A stretch of 64,000 bases of DNA from Massilia agrisoli (GTDB lineage: Bacteria; Pseudomonadota; Gammaproteobacteria; Burkholderiales; Burkholderiaceae_D), in contig NZ_JAJHPV010000021.1 in assembly GCF_020831365.1 (NCBI RefSeq), forward strand, positions 389,339 to 453,338. The letters run 5' to 3'. The notes under the pieces were generated by a model. The model saw nothing but the letters and a program-made list of their open reading frames with translations, did no database searches and was not told the origin of the DNA. The translations under genes were made by a program, and so were the position numbers. This document shows, piece after piece, positions 53,465 through 62,791 of the stretch. The first letter of the stretch is position 1. Every line of letters begins with the position of its first letter.

Positions 53465-54223
53465 TTGGATAAATTAAAGCAGCTCATGCCGCCCGCCGCG
53501 CTGATTGCAGCCGTACTTGCCGTCTGGTGGATCATCGTCGTGCAAAGCGCCAGCGTGATCTTCCCGACCCCGTTGCAGGTGCTCACCGGTACGCTGGAAC
53601 TGGTTGAAGACGGCACGCTGTGGACTCACATCGGCAGTTCGCTGTTCCGGGTAGGCTGCGGCTTCCTGGTGGCGGTGCTGGTGGCGGTGCCGATGGGCCT
53701 GTGGATGGGGCGCATTGACGGTGTGTTCCGTACCGTGAACCCGCTGTTCCAGATACTGCGGCCGATTTCGCCGATCGCCTGGATCCCGCTGTCGATCCTC
53801 TGGTTCGGCGTCGGCAACACCTCGCCGATCTTCCTGATCTTTATCGCCTCGGTATTCCCGCTGATCGTCCAGACCGCCGCGGGCGTGCACACCATCGAGC
53901 GGCGCTACCTCGACGCGGCCGAAAACTTCGGCGTCTCGCGCGGCGTGCTGTTTCGCCGGGTGGTCATTCCGGCGGTGCTGCCGGAAGTGGTGACTGGCAT
54001 GCGCATCACGCTCGGCGTCGCCTGGCTGGTGGTGGTGGCCGCCGAAATGATCGCGCCGCGCTCCGGCCTCGGCTACCTGATCATCGACGCTCGCAATGCC
54101 GGCAACCGCTACGACCTGGTGATCGCCGGGATGATCATCATCGGCCTGATTGGCCTGCTGCTGGACGGCGCCATGCGCCTGCTCGAAGGACTCAACTCGG
54201 TAAGGTGGCGTTATGGCCGATAA
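53465..54223 (+). CDS. ABC transporter permease (NrtB/SsuC/TauC-like)
   Basis: A 252-residue inner-membrane permease with about six helices. The EAA loop is IERRYLDAAENFGVSRGVLFRRVVIPAVLPEVVTGMRIT near 142-181. It starts at TTG 53465, with AGGA about six bases upstream and no better start. It overlaps the ATPase gene by 11 bases. It partners the binding protein at 51423. Confidence 0.92.
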   Translation: MDKLKQLMPPAALIAAVLAVWWIIVVQSASVIFPTPLQVLTGTLELVEDGTLWTHIGSSLFRVGCGFLVAVLVAVPMGLWMGRIDGVFRTVNPLFQILRPISPIAWIPLSILWFGVGNTSPIFLIFIASVFPLIVQTAAGVHTIERRYLDAAENFGVSRGVLFRRVVIPAVLPEVVTGMRITLGVAWLVVVAAEMIAPRSGLGYLIIDARNAGNRYDLVIAGMIIIGLIGLLLDGAMRLLEGLNSVRWRYGR

Positions 54224-54953
54224 GATTGCCGTCAACGGCGTCAAGAAAAACTTCATGTCCGGCAAGCAGTCGTTGCCGGTGGTGGGCGGCGTCACCTTGA
54301 GCGTGGCGGACGGCGAATTCGTCGCCATTGTCGGACCGTCCGGCTGCGGCAAGTCGACCCTGATGAAGATCGTGTCGGGCTTCGAGCGGGCCGACGAAGG
54401 GGAGGTGCTGGTCGACGGCGTGCCCCTGCTGCGGCCGAACGCAAAAGGCATCGTCATCTCCCAGCACGGGTCCGTTTTCCCCTGGCTGACCGTGCAGGAA
54501 AACCTGATGTTCGGGCTGAACGGCGACGGCCACGGCGACAAGGCGGCGCTGGCCGATCACTACGCCGCGATGGTGGGCCTGAAAGGGTTCGAGAACAGCT
54601 ACCCGCGCGAACTGTCCGGCGGCATGCTCAAGCGCGTCGAAATCGCCCGCGCGCTGGTGGTCAAGCCCGAAATCCTCTACATGGACGAACCATTCTCGGC
54701 GTTGGACGCGCTGATGAACCTGCGCATGCGCACCGAGCTGCTGCGCATTCTACAGGAGGAGCGCCACACCGTGCTGTTGATTACCCACGATGTCGAGGAA
54801 GCCCTGTACCTGGCTGACCGCATCATCGTGCTGTCGCCGCGCCCGACCGTTATCCAGGCCAGCTTCGCGGTGCCGCAGCCGCACCCGCGCAAACTGTCCA
54901 GTCCGGAGATGCAGGTGCTGAAGGACGCCATCCTGGCTGAGCTCGGGCTGTAA
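54213..54953 (+). CDS. ABC transporter ATP-binding protein (NrtD/SsuB/TauB-like)
   Basis: A 246-residue cytosolic ATPase. Walker A GPSGCGKSTLMKI is near residue 41, the signature reads ELSGGMLKRVEIARAL near 133 (LSGGM rather than LSGGQ), Walker B LYMDEPFSALD is near 155, and the switch His is in LLITHDVEEAL. It is the last gene of the importer operon, with no terminator visible within about 60 bases. Confidence 0.95.
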   Translation: MADKIAVNGVKKNFMSGKQSLPVVGGVTLSVADGEFVAIVGPSGCGKSTLMKIVSGFERADEGEVLVDGVPLLRPNAKGIVISQHGSVFPWLTVQENLMFGLNGDGHGDKAALADHYAAMVGLKGFENSYPRELSGGMLKRVEIARALVVKPEILYMDEPFSALDALMNLRMRTELLRILQEERHTVLLITHDVEEALYLADRIIVLSPRPTVIQASFAVPQPHPRKLSSPEMQVLKDAILAELGL

Positions 54954-55262
54954 GGCGAAGCAACCTGCTCAGCTGGTATTTCCGTTCCTCGCGTCAACAT
55001 TATCCGGGACGCGATGCATTGGCGAGGCCAGCCTTTCGATTCGATTGCACGCCTTCTTACAAATGCTTTCGTCTGAAACACTTTACGCGCTTTCGCGTGC
55101 GCGCCCCAGCGATTACTCTACTGGATTCGGCACTGGCCAGGACCGTCTTGCGGCCTCCTCCGCGGACTTGTTGCGCCCCACGCTCCGCCCCTGTTTCAGG
55201 CGTTGAGCCAAATTGCGGGATGGCAAGCCTGGCCGGGCACAACCCATCAAAAGGAGTCTCCC
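54954..55262. other. Gene-free leader before the FtsZ paralogue
   Basis: 309 bases with mixed composition. I see no ORF with coding character, no terminator with a T-run and no repeat. A strong AAGGAG ribosome site at the right end serves the TTG start at 55263. Confidence 0.6.
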
Positions 55263-56471
55263 TTGTTCGACCTGAAAAATGCCCAACCCGACACGGTAAT
55301 CAAAGTAATCGGCGTCGGCGGCGCCGGCGGTAATGCCGTCAACCATATGGCGACCTCCGGACTGGCCGACATCGAATTCATCTGCGCTAACACCGATGCG
55401 CAGGCGCTGTCGAATACCCGCACCGAAAACCGCATCCAGCTCGGCGAGAGCGGGCTGGGCGCCGGCAGCGACCCGGTGGTGGGCCGTGAAGCCGCGATTC
55501 GCGAACGCAGCGTCATCGCTGAAGCGCTCAAGGGCGCGCACATGGTGTTCCTCACCGCGGGCATGGGCGGCGGCACCGGCACCGGCGCCGCTCCCGTGGT
55601 CGCCGACGTGGCGCGCGAGATGGGCATCCTGACCGTTGGTGTCGTATCGAAGCCTTTCGAGTTCGAAGGCGCGCGGCGCATGCGCGTGGCCGACGAAGGC
55701 ATTGCGATGCTGGCGAAAAGCGTCGACTCGCTCGTCATCGTCCTTAACAGCCGCCTCGAGGAAGTGCTGGGCGACGACATCACGCAAAAGCAGGCGTTCG
55801 CAGCCGCAGACGAGGTGTTGAGCAAGGCGGTTTCGGGCATCGCCGAGATCATTGCCGTGCCCGGCATGATCAACGTCGACTTCGAGGACGTGCGCACGGT
55901 GATGCGCCAGACCGGCACGGCGATGATGGGCTCTGCCCAGCATGCCGGCGAAGACCGCGCCGTCAAGGCGGCCGAAGAGGCGATCTCTTGTCCACTGCTC
56001 GACGGCTCGAACCTGCATGCGGCGCGCGGTCTGCTGGTCAACATCGCGGCATCGGAGGAAACGCTGAAGCTGCGCGAAACCAAGGTGGTGATGAACGTGA
56101 TCTGCGCGCAGACCAGCGACGAAGCCATCATCAAGTTTGGCGCGGTGTTCGACGACACGCTGGGCGACGCCATGCGTGTGACAGTCGTAGCGACCGGCTT
56201 GAACCGGCCCGGCACCGTCTCCACCGGCTCGGCACAGTCGCCGCTGGCGCGATCGGCGCCAGCGGGTTCGCCAAACCAGCTTCGCGGCGGCGTGTTGAGG
56301 GAGACGCAAGCGCAGGCGATGCAGCGCCAGACCGCTTTCCAGGCAGCCGTCCAGGCGGCATCCGCCCAGCAGGCGCTGCGGGCGGGGATGACGCCGCGCC
56401 AGCCTGCGTCGAACGCCAGCGAGGATTCCCAGCGGGTGTTGGCGACAGATACGAGAGGGCAGGGGGCGTAA
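55263..56471 (+). CDS. FtsZ paralogue without the C-terminal anchor peptide
   Basis: A 402-residue tubulin-superfamily GTPase. VIKVIGVGGAGGNAVNHM opens the GTPase domain, with the tubulin signature AGMGGGTGTGAAPVVA near 103 and a T7 loop GMINVDFEDV that retains catalytic Asp positions. The C-domain ends with DDTLGDAMRVTVVATGL near 320. The tail is Ala/Gln-rich and ends SQRVLATDTRGQGA. The FtsA/ZipA-binding peptide (DIPAFLR-type) is missing. It starts at TTG 55263 (FDLKNAQPDTV) with AAGGAG, and it is outside any dcw cluster. It is therefore most likely a second FtsZ, not the main division protein. Confidence 0.9.
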   Translation: MFDLKNAQPDTVIKVIGVGGAGGNAVNHMATSGLADIEFICANTDAQALSNTRTENRIQLGESGLGAGSDPVVGREAAIRERSVIAEALKGAHMVFLTAGMGGGTGTGAAPVVADVAREMGILTVGVVSKPFEFEGARRMRVADEGIAMLAKSVDSLVIVLNSRLEEVLGDDITQKQAFAAADEVLSKAVSGIAEIIAVPGMINVDFEDVRTVMRQTGTAMMGSAQHAGEDRAVKAAEEAISCPLLDGSNLHAARGLLVNIAASEETLKLRETKVVMNVICAQTSDEAIIKFGAVFDDTLGDAMRVTVVATGLNRPGTVSTGSAQSPLARSAPAGSPNQLRGGVLRETQAQAMQRQTAFQAAVQAASAQQALRAGMTPRQPASNASEDSQRVLATDTRGQGA

Positions 56472-56543
56472 GTTTTCGTGCCGATCCACCCGGCCGGCAC
56501 GCCGGGTGTTCGTGTACAGCTAACGAAAGAATCGTAGCAAACA

Positions 56544-56577
56544 AAAAAGGCCTGACTCTTGCGAGACAGGCCTTTTT
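56544..56577. terminator. Bidirectional Rho-independent terminator
   Basis: AAAAAGGCCTG (56544-56554) pairs with CAGGCCTTTTT (56567-56577), and an inner CTC/GAG adds to the stem with one A-A mismatch. It serves the FtsZ paralogue on plus and the tRNA on minus. Confidence 0.9.
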
Positions 56578-56586
56578 GCGTGTTCT

Positions 56587-56663
56587 TGGTGGTGATAGGT
56601 GGACTTGAACCACCGACCCCAGCATTATGAATGCTGTGCTCTAACCAACTGAGCTATATCACC
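56587..56663 (-). tRNA. tRNA-Met (CAT), elongator type
   Basis: A 77-base cloverleaf read on minus: acceptor GGTGATA/TATCACC, discriminator A and encoded CCA; D-arm with AGCTCAGTTGGTTAGAGC; anticodon stem CAGCA/TGCTG around loop TTCATAA (anticodon CAT); T-stem GGTGG/CCACC with loop TTCAAGT. The D-arm and CATAATG anticodon arm resemble elongator Met tRNA. tRNA-Ile2 (CAU, lysidine-modified) is the main alternative. Confidence 0.94.
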
Positions 56664-56752
56664 CGACAGCCGAGCATTATCCAGATTTTCATCCGGTCTG
56701 TCAAGGATTCGCGTAAATCGCTGCGAAACTTTGAACAGATATTATCGGAATA

Positions 56753-57694
56753 TTATTTTCTCCGATTGCTCAGCGAGTCCAGCATGATACCAGCAACGTC
56801 CGGGCCGAGGCAATCGATAACGACGCGTGCGGGCATCGAACGCAACCAGGTCAGCTGGCGCTTGGCCAACTGTCGCGTTGCGATGATGCCGGTCTCGCGC
56901 AGGGTGGGGCGGTCGGTGACGCCTTCCAGGTAGTCCCAGGCCTGGCGGTAGCCGACGCAGCGCATCGACGGCAGCGTAGGATTCAGGTCGCCGCGTGCGC
57001 GTAGCCGCGCTACCTCAGCCACCAGGCCTTCGTCGTCGCGCTGGCCCAGCATCTGGTCGAATCGGGTGGCGATGCGCGCGTGCAGCACGGCGCGATCGGA
57101 AGGCTCCAGCGCAAATGACAGCAGCTCGAACGGCAGCTCGGTCTTCTCACGTTTGGCGAGGAGTTCGGACATCGGCTTGCCGCTCAGTTCAATGATCTCC
57201 AGCGCGCGGTTGATCCGCTGCGCGTCGTTGGGCGCGAGGCGGTCCGCAGTTTGCGGATCGAGCGCGCGCAGCTTGTCGTGCATCGCGGGCCAGCCGATAC
57301 GCGCCGCTTCCAGCTCGATCCGCGCGCGCAGCTCGGCGTCCGCCGTCGGCAGGTCGTCGAGGCCGTCGGTGAGCCCTTTAAAGTACATCATGGTGCCGCC
57401 GACGAGCAGCGGCAGCTTGCCGCGCGCGCTGATGTCGGCTACCAGCCGCAGCGTATCGTCGCGGAACTGGGCGACGGAGTAGGACTCGGTCGGCTCGATG
57501 ATGTCGATCAGGTGGTGCGGCACGCTGGCCAGTTCTTCAGCGCTTGGCTTGGCGGTGCCGATATCCATTTCGCGGTAGACCAGCGCGGAATCGACCGAGA
57601 TGATCTCGGCCGGGATCTCACGCGCGATTGCCAGTGCCGCCGCCGTTTTGCCGGATGCGGTTGGACCCATGATGGCAACTGCCAGCGGTTTCAT
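56753..57694 (-). CDS. miaA: tRNA dimethylallyltransferase
   Basis: A 313-residue enzyme that isopentenylates A37 of tRNAs reading UNN codons. Walker A-like [12 protein letters not shown] is near residue 10, then [32 protein letters not shown] and [16 protein letters not shown] 57694 has AAGGAGG eight bases upstream and overlaps the transporter stop as ATGA. The next gene to it downstream is tRNA-Met. Confidence 0.97.
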   Translation of the reverse strand: MKPLAVAIMGPTASGKTAAALAIAREIPAEIISVDSALVYREMDIGTAKPSAEELASVPHHLIDIIEPTESYSVAQFRDDTLRLVADISARGKLPLLVGGTMMYFKGLTDGLDDLPTADAELRARIELEAARIGWPAMHDKLRALDPQTADRLAPNDAQRINRALEIIELSGKPMSELLAKREKTELPFELLSFALEPSDRAVLHARIATRFDQMLGQRDDEGLVAEVARLRARGDLNPTLPSMRCVGYRQAWDYLEGVTDRPTLRETGIIATRQLAKRQLTWLRSMPARVVIDCLGPDVAGIMLDSLSNRRK

Positions 57695-58908
57695 TGCGCC
57701 TCCTTGTGATCGACCAGCCGCACCGACGCGAAGATGCAGGCGCCAAGGCCGCATGCGGTTGCGGCCAGCGGGAACAACGTGCCGTCGAAGGTCGCGCCGA
57801 CGATGGTGCCGACGCCGAAGGCGGCCAGCATGACGATCGCGCCCATCAGGCCCGCCGCGGTGCCGGCCTGCTGCGGGAACGGCGTGACCGAACCCGATTG
57901 CGATACGGGGAAGTTAATGCCGTGCGCGCCCATCGTCAGGAACATGGCCACGACCACCACCGACCAGTGCGCGAGCCCGACCCCGACCGCAGCAAGGAAC
58001 AAGGCGCCGGCGGCTAGTGACAGCGTGCTGCCGATGCGCAGCGTGGCCGATGGACCGAAGCGCGGCAGAAGGCGGCGGCATACAATCGTCCCGCACAGGT
58101 AGCCGGACACGCCGAACGCGAAGCAGTAGCCGAACAACTGGGTCGGCACGCCGAGCACGCGGATCAGCACCAGCGACGAGCCGGAGATGAATGCGAAGAT
58201 CGACCCATACGACAGCGCGCCGGGCAGCACGTGGGCCCAGAAGGCGCGCGAGCCAAGTACGTGGCGGTAGTTCGCCATCAGGCCGCGCAGTTCGGTAGCG
58301 CGCGGGTTCTTGTGCACGTTCGTTTCGGGCAGCCGCAGGATGACGGCGCCAAGCACGATGGCCGACAGGATCGACAGCGCGACAAACGCCGCGCGCCAGC
58401 CAAAGGCCACTTGCAGGTAGGAGCCGAGGATAGGGCCGGTCAGCGGCGCCAGCGACAGCCAGCTGCTGGCGCGCGCGATCACCCTTGCGCTGTCGGCTGG
58501 TGCATAAGCGTCGCGCACGATAGCGCGGGCGATGATGATGGCCGAGCAGCAGCCCAGCGCCTGCATGAAGCGCGCGGCGACCAGCACCTGGATGGTCTGC
58601 GCGAAGGCGCACAGCAGGCTGGCTGCGACGTAGAGCGCCAGGCCCCATATCAGCACCGGGCGGCGTCCGTAGCGGTCCGACAGCGGGCCGATGACCAGCT
58701 GCGCGCCGCCAAAGCCAATGACGAATACCGACAAGGTCAGCTGCACAGTGGAGGCGGGCACGCCGAAAACGGTGGCCAGGCTTGGCAGCGATGCCAGGTA
58801 GAGGTCCGTCGACAGCGGCTGCAGCATCATGAAGCCGATAATCAGCAGCAGGATCGGTGCGTGGGCGTACTCGGGAAGTGGACGCGGGGTTGGGCTGTGG
58901 TCCGACAT
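57691..58908 (-). CDS. Bcr/CflA-type multidrug MFS transporter
   Basis: A 405-residue transporter with 12 predicted helices. The DHA1 signature is present: [16 protein letters not shown] in helix 1, [16 protein letters not shown] in the loop 2-3 and [21 protein letters not shown] in helix 4. The substrate is unknown. Start ATG 58908 overlaps the mutL stop as TGATG. It lies between mutL and miaA, genes that are direct neighbours in many proteobacteria, so the transporter is an insertion in that pair. Confidence 0.9.
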   Translation of the reverse strand: MSDHSPTPRPLPEYAHAPILLLIIGFMMLQPLSTDLYLASLPSLATVFGVPASTVQLTLSVFVIGFGGAQLVIGPLSDRYGRRPVLIWGLALYVAASLLCAFAQTIQVLVAARFMQALGCCSAIIIARAIVRDAYAPADSARVIARASSWLSLAPLTGPILGSYLQVAFGWRAAFVALSILSAIVLGAVILRLPETNVHKNPRATELRGLMANYRHVLGSRAFWAHVLPGALSYGSIFAFISGSSLVLIRVLGVPTQLFGYCFAFGVSGYLCGTIVCRRLLPRFGPSATLRIGSTLSLAAGALFLAAVGVGLAHWSVVVVAMFLTMGAHGINFPVSQSGSVTPFPQQAGTAAGLMGAIVMLAAFGVGTIVGATFDGTLFPLAATACGLGACIFASVRLVDHKEAQ

Positions 58909-60776
58909 CACTGGCCGCGCAGGAAAAGCTTGTCGAGCGCGGAGATCTCGAGCTGTACCCAGGTCGGGCGGCCGTGGTTGCACTGGTCCGCGCGTTCGGT
59001 GCTCTCCATCTGGCGCAACAGCGCGTTCATCTCCGGCACGGTCAGGATGCGGTTGGCGCGCACCGCCGTGTGGCAGGCGAGGGTGCCAAGCAGTTCATTG
59101 CGGCGCTCGATCAGCACGCGCGAGCCGCCGAATTCGCGCACGTCGCGCAGCACGTCGCGCGCCAGCGTCTGGGCGTCGGCGTTCTTCAGCAGCACAGGCA
59201 CCGAGCGCACCGCCAGCGTGGTCGGCGACAGCGCGCCGATGTCGAAGCCGAGCTTGCGCAGCGTGTCCTGGTTTTCCTGCGCGGTGCCCACTTCCACCGC
59301 ATCGGCGAAGAAGGTCACCGGGATCAGCAGCTGCTGCACCTGCATGTCCTGGCCGTCGACCTGCGCGTCGAGCGCGGTCTTGAGCTGCTCGTACAGGATG
59401 CGTTCGTGCGCGGCGTGCATATCGATCAGCACCAGGCCCTTGGTGTTCTGGGCCAGGATGTAAATGCCGTGCAGCTGGGCCAGTGCGAAGCCAAGCGGGT
59501 ATTCGTCATTCGACATCGCCTGCGGCGACACGACCGGCTGCGGCATCTGGGCGACCTGCTGGGCCGGGCTCGAAGCGAACAGCGCGCCGTAGTTGTCGGT
59601 GGTCTGCGCCACGCCGGGCGCGTCCCAGCGGCTGCCGGCCGGATAGGGCGAGGGCGAGAAGGTCGACAGCTGGGCGCCGAACGAGGTCTGTTCATGCTCG
59701 CGCCGCCACGTCGACGTGCCGGCGCCGATTTCTCCGGCGGTCAAAGGGGCAGGCACGCTGCCGAACGCGGTGGCGGACGTCTGCGCCAGCGCGCGCTGGA
59801 CGGCGTGGAACACAAACTGGTGCACGGCGCGGCTGTCGCGGAAGCGTACTTCGATCTTGGACGGGTGGACGTTGACGTCGACCAGCGCAGGGTCGAGGTC
59901 GAGCGCCAGCACGTACGACGGGAAGCGGTCGCCGTGCAGCACGTCCTGGTAGGCGGCGCGAACCGCGTGCACCAGCAGCTTGTCGCGCACGAAGCGGCCG
60001 TTCACATAGAAGAACTGGCCGTCGGCGCGCGCTTTCGATGCGGTTGGCAGGCCTGCATAGCCGTGAATGCGCAAGGGACCGGCCGATTCGTCGATGGGCA
60101 GGCGTGCTTCGGCAAAGTCGTTGCCGAGGATGTGGGCGCTGCGCTTGGCCATCTCGCAGGTGTTCCACTGGTCGATCGTGCGGCCATTGTGCGACAGGGT
60201 GAACGACACGTCGGGCCGCGCCAGCGCGATGCGGCGCACGACTTCGGCGCAGTGGCCGTATTCGGTCTGCTCCGACTTCAGGAACTTGCGCCGCGCCGGG
60301 GTATTGAAGTACAGGTCTTGGACGTCGATGGTGGTGCCGAGCGCGCCGGACGAAGGAGCGACGGTGCCGTGGTGCGAGCCGACGATTTCCCAGGCGTGGG
60401 CGGCGTCGGCGGTGCGTGAGGTGACGCTGACCGCTGCAACTGCCGCGATCGATGCCAGCGCCTCGCCACGGAAGCCCAGCGTGTTGACGTTTTCAAGGTC
60501 GTGCAGCGATGAGATTTTGGACGTGGCGTGGCGAGCCAGCGCGAGCGGCAGCTGCTCGGGCGGGATGCCGCGGCCGTTATCGGTGATGGCGATGCGTTTG
60601 ACGCCACCTTCCTCCAGGCGCACGGTGATCTGGGTCGAGCCGGCGTCGAGTGCGTTTTCGAGCAGCTCCTTGACCACCGCCGACGGGCGCTCTACCACTT
60701 CGCCTGCGGCGATTTGGGAGATCAACTGGTCGGGGAGGGCCTGGATGGGGCGGGGTGCGGGAATCGGGGCGTTCAT
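58908..60776 (-). CDS. mutL: DNA mismatch repair protein MutL
   Basis: A 622-residue GHKL ATPase. N-terminal motifs: VVKELLENALDAGS near 33, ITDNGRGIP near 60, NTLGFRGEALASI near 94. The C-terminal dimerisation domain holds LIDMHAAHERILYE, which fits the endonuclease motif DxHA(X)2E(X)4E with Met in place of Gln. E. coli MutL lacks this motif, so this MutL is probably a nicking enzyme in a MutH-independent repair system. Confidence 0.95.
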   Translation of the reverse strand: MNAPIPAPRPIQALPDQLISQIAAGEVVERPSAVVKELLENALDAGSTQITVRLEEGGVKRIAITDNGRGIPPEQLPLALARHATSKISSLHDLENVNTLGFRGEALASIAAVAAVSVTSRTADAAHAWEIVGSHHGTVAPSSGALGTTIDVQDLYFNTPARRKFLKSEQTEYGHCAEVVRRIALARPDVSFTLSHNGRTIDQWNTCEMAKRSAHILGNDFAEARLPIDESAGPLRIHGYAGLPTASKARADGQFFYVNGRFVRDKLLVHAVRAAYQDVLHGDRFPSYVLALDLDPALVDVNVHPSKIEVRFRDSRAVHQFVFHAVQRALAQTSATAFGSVPAPLTAGEIGAGTSTWRREHEQTSFGAQLSTFSPSPYPAGSRWDAPGVAQTTDNYGALFASSPAQQVAQMPQPVVSPQAMSNDEYPLGFALAQLHGIYILAQNTKGLVLIDMHAAHERILYEQLKTALDAQVDGQDMQVQQLLIPVTFFADAVEVGTAQENQDTLRKLGFDIGALSPTTLAVRSVPVLLKNADAQTLARDVLRDVREFGGSRVLIERRNELLGTLACHTAVRANRILTVPEMNALLRQMESTERADQCNHGRPTWVQLEISALDKLFLRGQ

Positions 60777-60804
60777 CGGGAAGATTATAGCTTGCGCCGC
60801 CGGT

Positions 60805-60887
60805 CGTCGTTCCCGCGGAGGCGGGAACCCATGCTGACTGTGAATAGCAGGCGAACTATGGGTTCCCGCGTTCGCGGGAACGACGGG
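60805..60887. repeat. REP-like palindrome pair (family 1, copy B)
   Basis: The left arm opens CGTCGTTCCCGC, continues GGAGGCGGGAACCCAT, and the right arm (CTATGGGTTCCCGC, then GTTCGCGGGAACGACGGG) closes it. It is the same head-to-head arrangement as at 10698, with about 30 unrelated bases between the arms. It lies upstream of mutL, between it and the cyclophilin gene. Confidence 0.87.
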
Positions 60888-60913
60888 TAGGGGGCGCGGC
60901 TATCCTTGTTCCA

Positions 60914-61843
60914 TTACTTCACCTCGCGCACCGGAATCGGTGCATTGCACAGGTCGACATGGCCTGCGGCCACCTTGGTCCACGGTCCGCCACGGTTGCG
61001 CTGGGCTTCGACCACTGCTTTATAGGTCGCGGTTTCGGTGCGCATCACTTCAAACTTGCTGCGCTCCGCTTCCGGCACATCGGCGGCGACCTTAAATGCG
61101 CTGATCGGCACGTTCAGCTCCGGCTTGTCGTAGAACCCCATCGCGGCGGCGCCACGCGGCAGTGACGCCAGCAGCGGCATGCCCGACACAACCCGCCCCA
61201 CCACCGTGATATTGCGGTCGAGGTGGCGTGGCGCGTGGCCGGTGACGGCGTACAGCGCCGAGCCGCCGCCGCTGTCGGCATCGGTGTCTCGTGCGACGCC
61301 AACCATGCCGTAGCAGTGCGCCAGCCAGGCCTCGCCGGTTTTCGGGTCGCGCGCGGACGGGAAGCCATTCGAGTGGCCGACCTGCGGCGCGTAGCCGTCA
61401 ACATCCGGCAGGCGGGTGAAGTGCCTGACGTTCTTCATCGGCACCGTGAATTCCGCCTTCAAGGCCGCTTTGGCGGTTTTGAACGGGCGCGGGTTCTTCT
61501 CGTCCGGGTCGCCCCACTGCGCCACCCAGTTGTCCTGCGAGCGGATCACGGCCAGGCCGTCGAAGTATTTGTCGCGCGCCAGCGCCTTGATGTTGGCAAC
61601 GTGGTTGGGCGCGAAGTCGGGCGCCATTTCGATCACGACCCTGCCACCTGGCAGTTCCATGTAAACGGTATTGGCCGGGTCGAGCGGGCGCCAGTCCGAC
61701 GGCTTCGACGCCTTGACCAGGTCGGCCACGGTCGGCTTTTCCGCCAGTGGTTTGGCAGCCTGCGCCAGCGGCAGTGCCAGGAATGCCACGGCGGCCGCCC
61801 CCGCCAGCAGCATCGCCTTGTTGTGCGCGTTAATCATTTGCAT
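60914..61843 (-). CDS. Periplasmic cyclophilin-type peptidylprolyl isomerase
   Basis: A 309-residue protein with an N-terminal signal (residues 8-30, hydrophobic, ending AQAA). The cyclophilin core contains VVIEMAPDFAPNHVANIKALARDKYFDGLAVIRSQDNWVAQWGDP, with the usual catalytic Arg in VIRSQ, plus GMVGVARDTDADSGGGSALYAV and TVVGRVVSGMPLLASLPRG. It is longer than E. coli PpiA because of an insertion near 130-170. ATG 61843 has GGAG nine bases ahead; the ORF could extend further upstream but lacks similarity there. Confidence 0.9.
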   Translation of the reverse strand: MQMINAHNKAMLLAGAAAVAFLALPLAQAAKPLAEKPTVADLVKASKPSDWRPLDPANTVYMELPGGRVVIEMAPDFAPNHVANIKALARDKYFDGLAVIRSQDNWVAQWGDPDEKNPRPFKTAKAALKAEFTVPMKNVRHFTRLPDVDGYAPQVGHSNGFPSARDPKTGEAWLAHCYGMVGVARDTDADSGGGSALYAVTGHAPRHLDRNITVVGRVVSGMPLLASLPRGAAAMGFYDKPELNVPISAFKVAADVPEAERSKFEVMRTETATYKAVVEAQRNRGGPWTKVAAGHVDLCNAPIPVREVK

Positions 61844-62000
61844 CGCTTGTCTCCGGTTCTGAATTCTTTTTTGTTGCTGCCCCTTGAGGCCAGCGCGTGC
61901 CGATTGTAATCTGGAATATGGACGACTAGGAAACTTCTGAGCCAGCTCAATATTCTCCCGCGGTTGGCGGCATTTGACCGGATTATCGGGGCCGGAGTGG

Positions 62001-62009
62001 TGGTATGAT
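62001..62009 (+). promoter_or_regulatory. Extended -10 promoter element before dedA
   Basis: TGG followed by TATGAT forms a TGn extended -10 box 25 bases before the ATG. There is no good -35 at 17 bases, which fits an extended -10 promoter. Confidence 0.4.
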
Positions 62010-62033
62010 GCGGCGCTACCTTTTAGGAAATTT

Positions 62034-62678
62034 ATGGACCTGATGCAGTTTCTCGACATGATCCTCCATGTCGATAAAACCCTCGGCATGCTCCTTGCCG
62101 AGTACGGAATTTACGTTTACGTCGTTCTGTTCGCTATTGTGTTTTGCGAAACCGGGCTGGTTGTCTTGTTCTTCTTCCCTGGCGACACCCTGCTGTTTAT
62201 TGCCGGCGCGTTCTGCGCAACCGGCGAGATGAACTATTGGCTACTGATGGCGCTGCTGATCACTGCCGCGGTGACGGGCAATACCCTGAACTACTGGATA
62301 GGCGAGAAAGTGGGCCAGCGCGTGTTCACCCACGATTACCGGTGGATCAACAAGGACGCCTTGCACAAGACGCATGACTTCTTCGAGAAGCACGGCGGCA
62401 AGACCATTATCCTTGCGCGCTTCGTGCCGGTGGTGCGTACCTTTGCGCCTTTCGTGGCCGGGGTGTCGGACATGACGCACACACGCTTTCAGTTCTACAA
62501 CTTCACCGGCGCTGCGCTGTGGGTGGTCAGCCTGGTCACCGCCGGTTATCTGTTCGGTAACATCCCTGTCATCCGCGACAACCTGACCGCCATTGTGCTG
62601 GTCGGCGTCAGTGCTGCCATCGTCCCGCTCGCCCTCGGCGGCCTGTACAAATTTGGCCGCAAAATGCTGAGCCGTTAA
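62034..62678 (+). CDS. DedA family membrane protein
   Basis: A 214-residue inner-membrane protein of the DedA/SNARE-associated type. The re-entrant segment ETGLVVLFFFPGDTLLFIAGAF near residue 38 and FFEKHGGKTIILARFVPVVRTFAPFVAGVSDM near 115-145 (E, R and G-R-F-x-P-x-x-R residues) are characteristic. Members affect undecaprenyl phosphate flipping, pH and drug tolerance. TAGGAAA precedes ATG 62034. Confidence 0.94.
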   Translation: MDLMQFLDMILHVDKTLGMLLAEYGIYVYVVLFAIVFCETGLVVLFFFPGDTLLFIAGAFCATGEMNYWLLMALLITAAVTGNTLNYWIGEKVGQRVFTHDYRWINKDALHKTHDFFEKHGGKTIILARFVPVVRTFAPFVAGVSDMTHTRFQFYNFTGAALWVVSLVTAGYLFGNIPVIRDNLTAIVLVGVSAAIVPLALGGLYKFGRKMLSR

Positions 62679-62791
62679 AGTATCGAAACGACACCGCGCG
62701 ATTTTTTATCGCGCGGTAGTTGCCCCGCGGACTCAAGTTTCCAGCGGTATGCGCCGATAAACCAGAATGTAAGCCTACTTTCTGGATTCTC

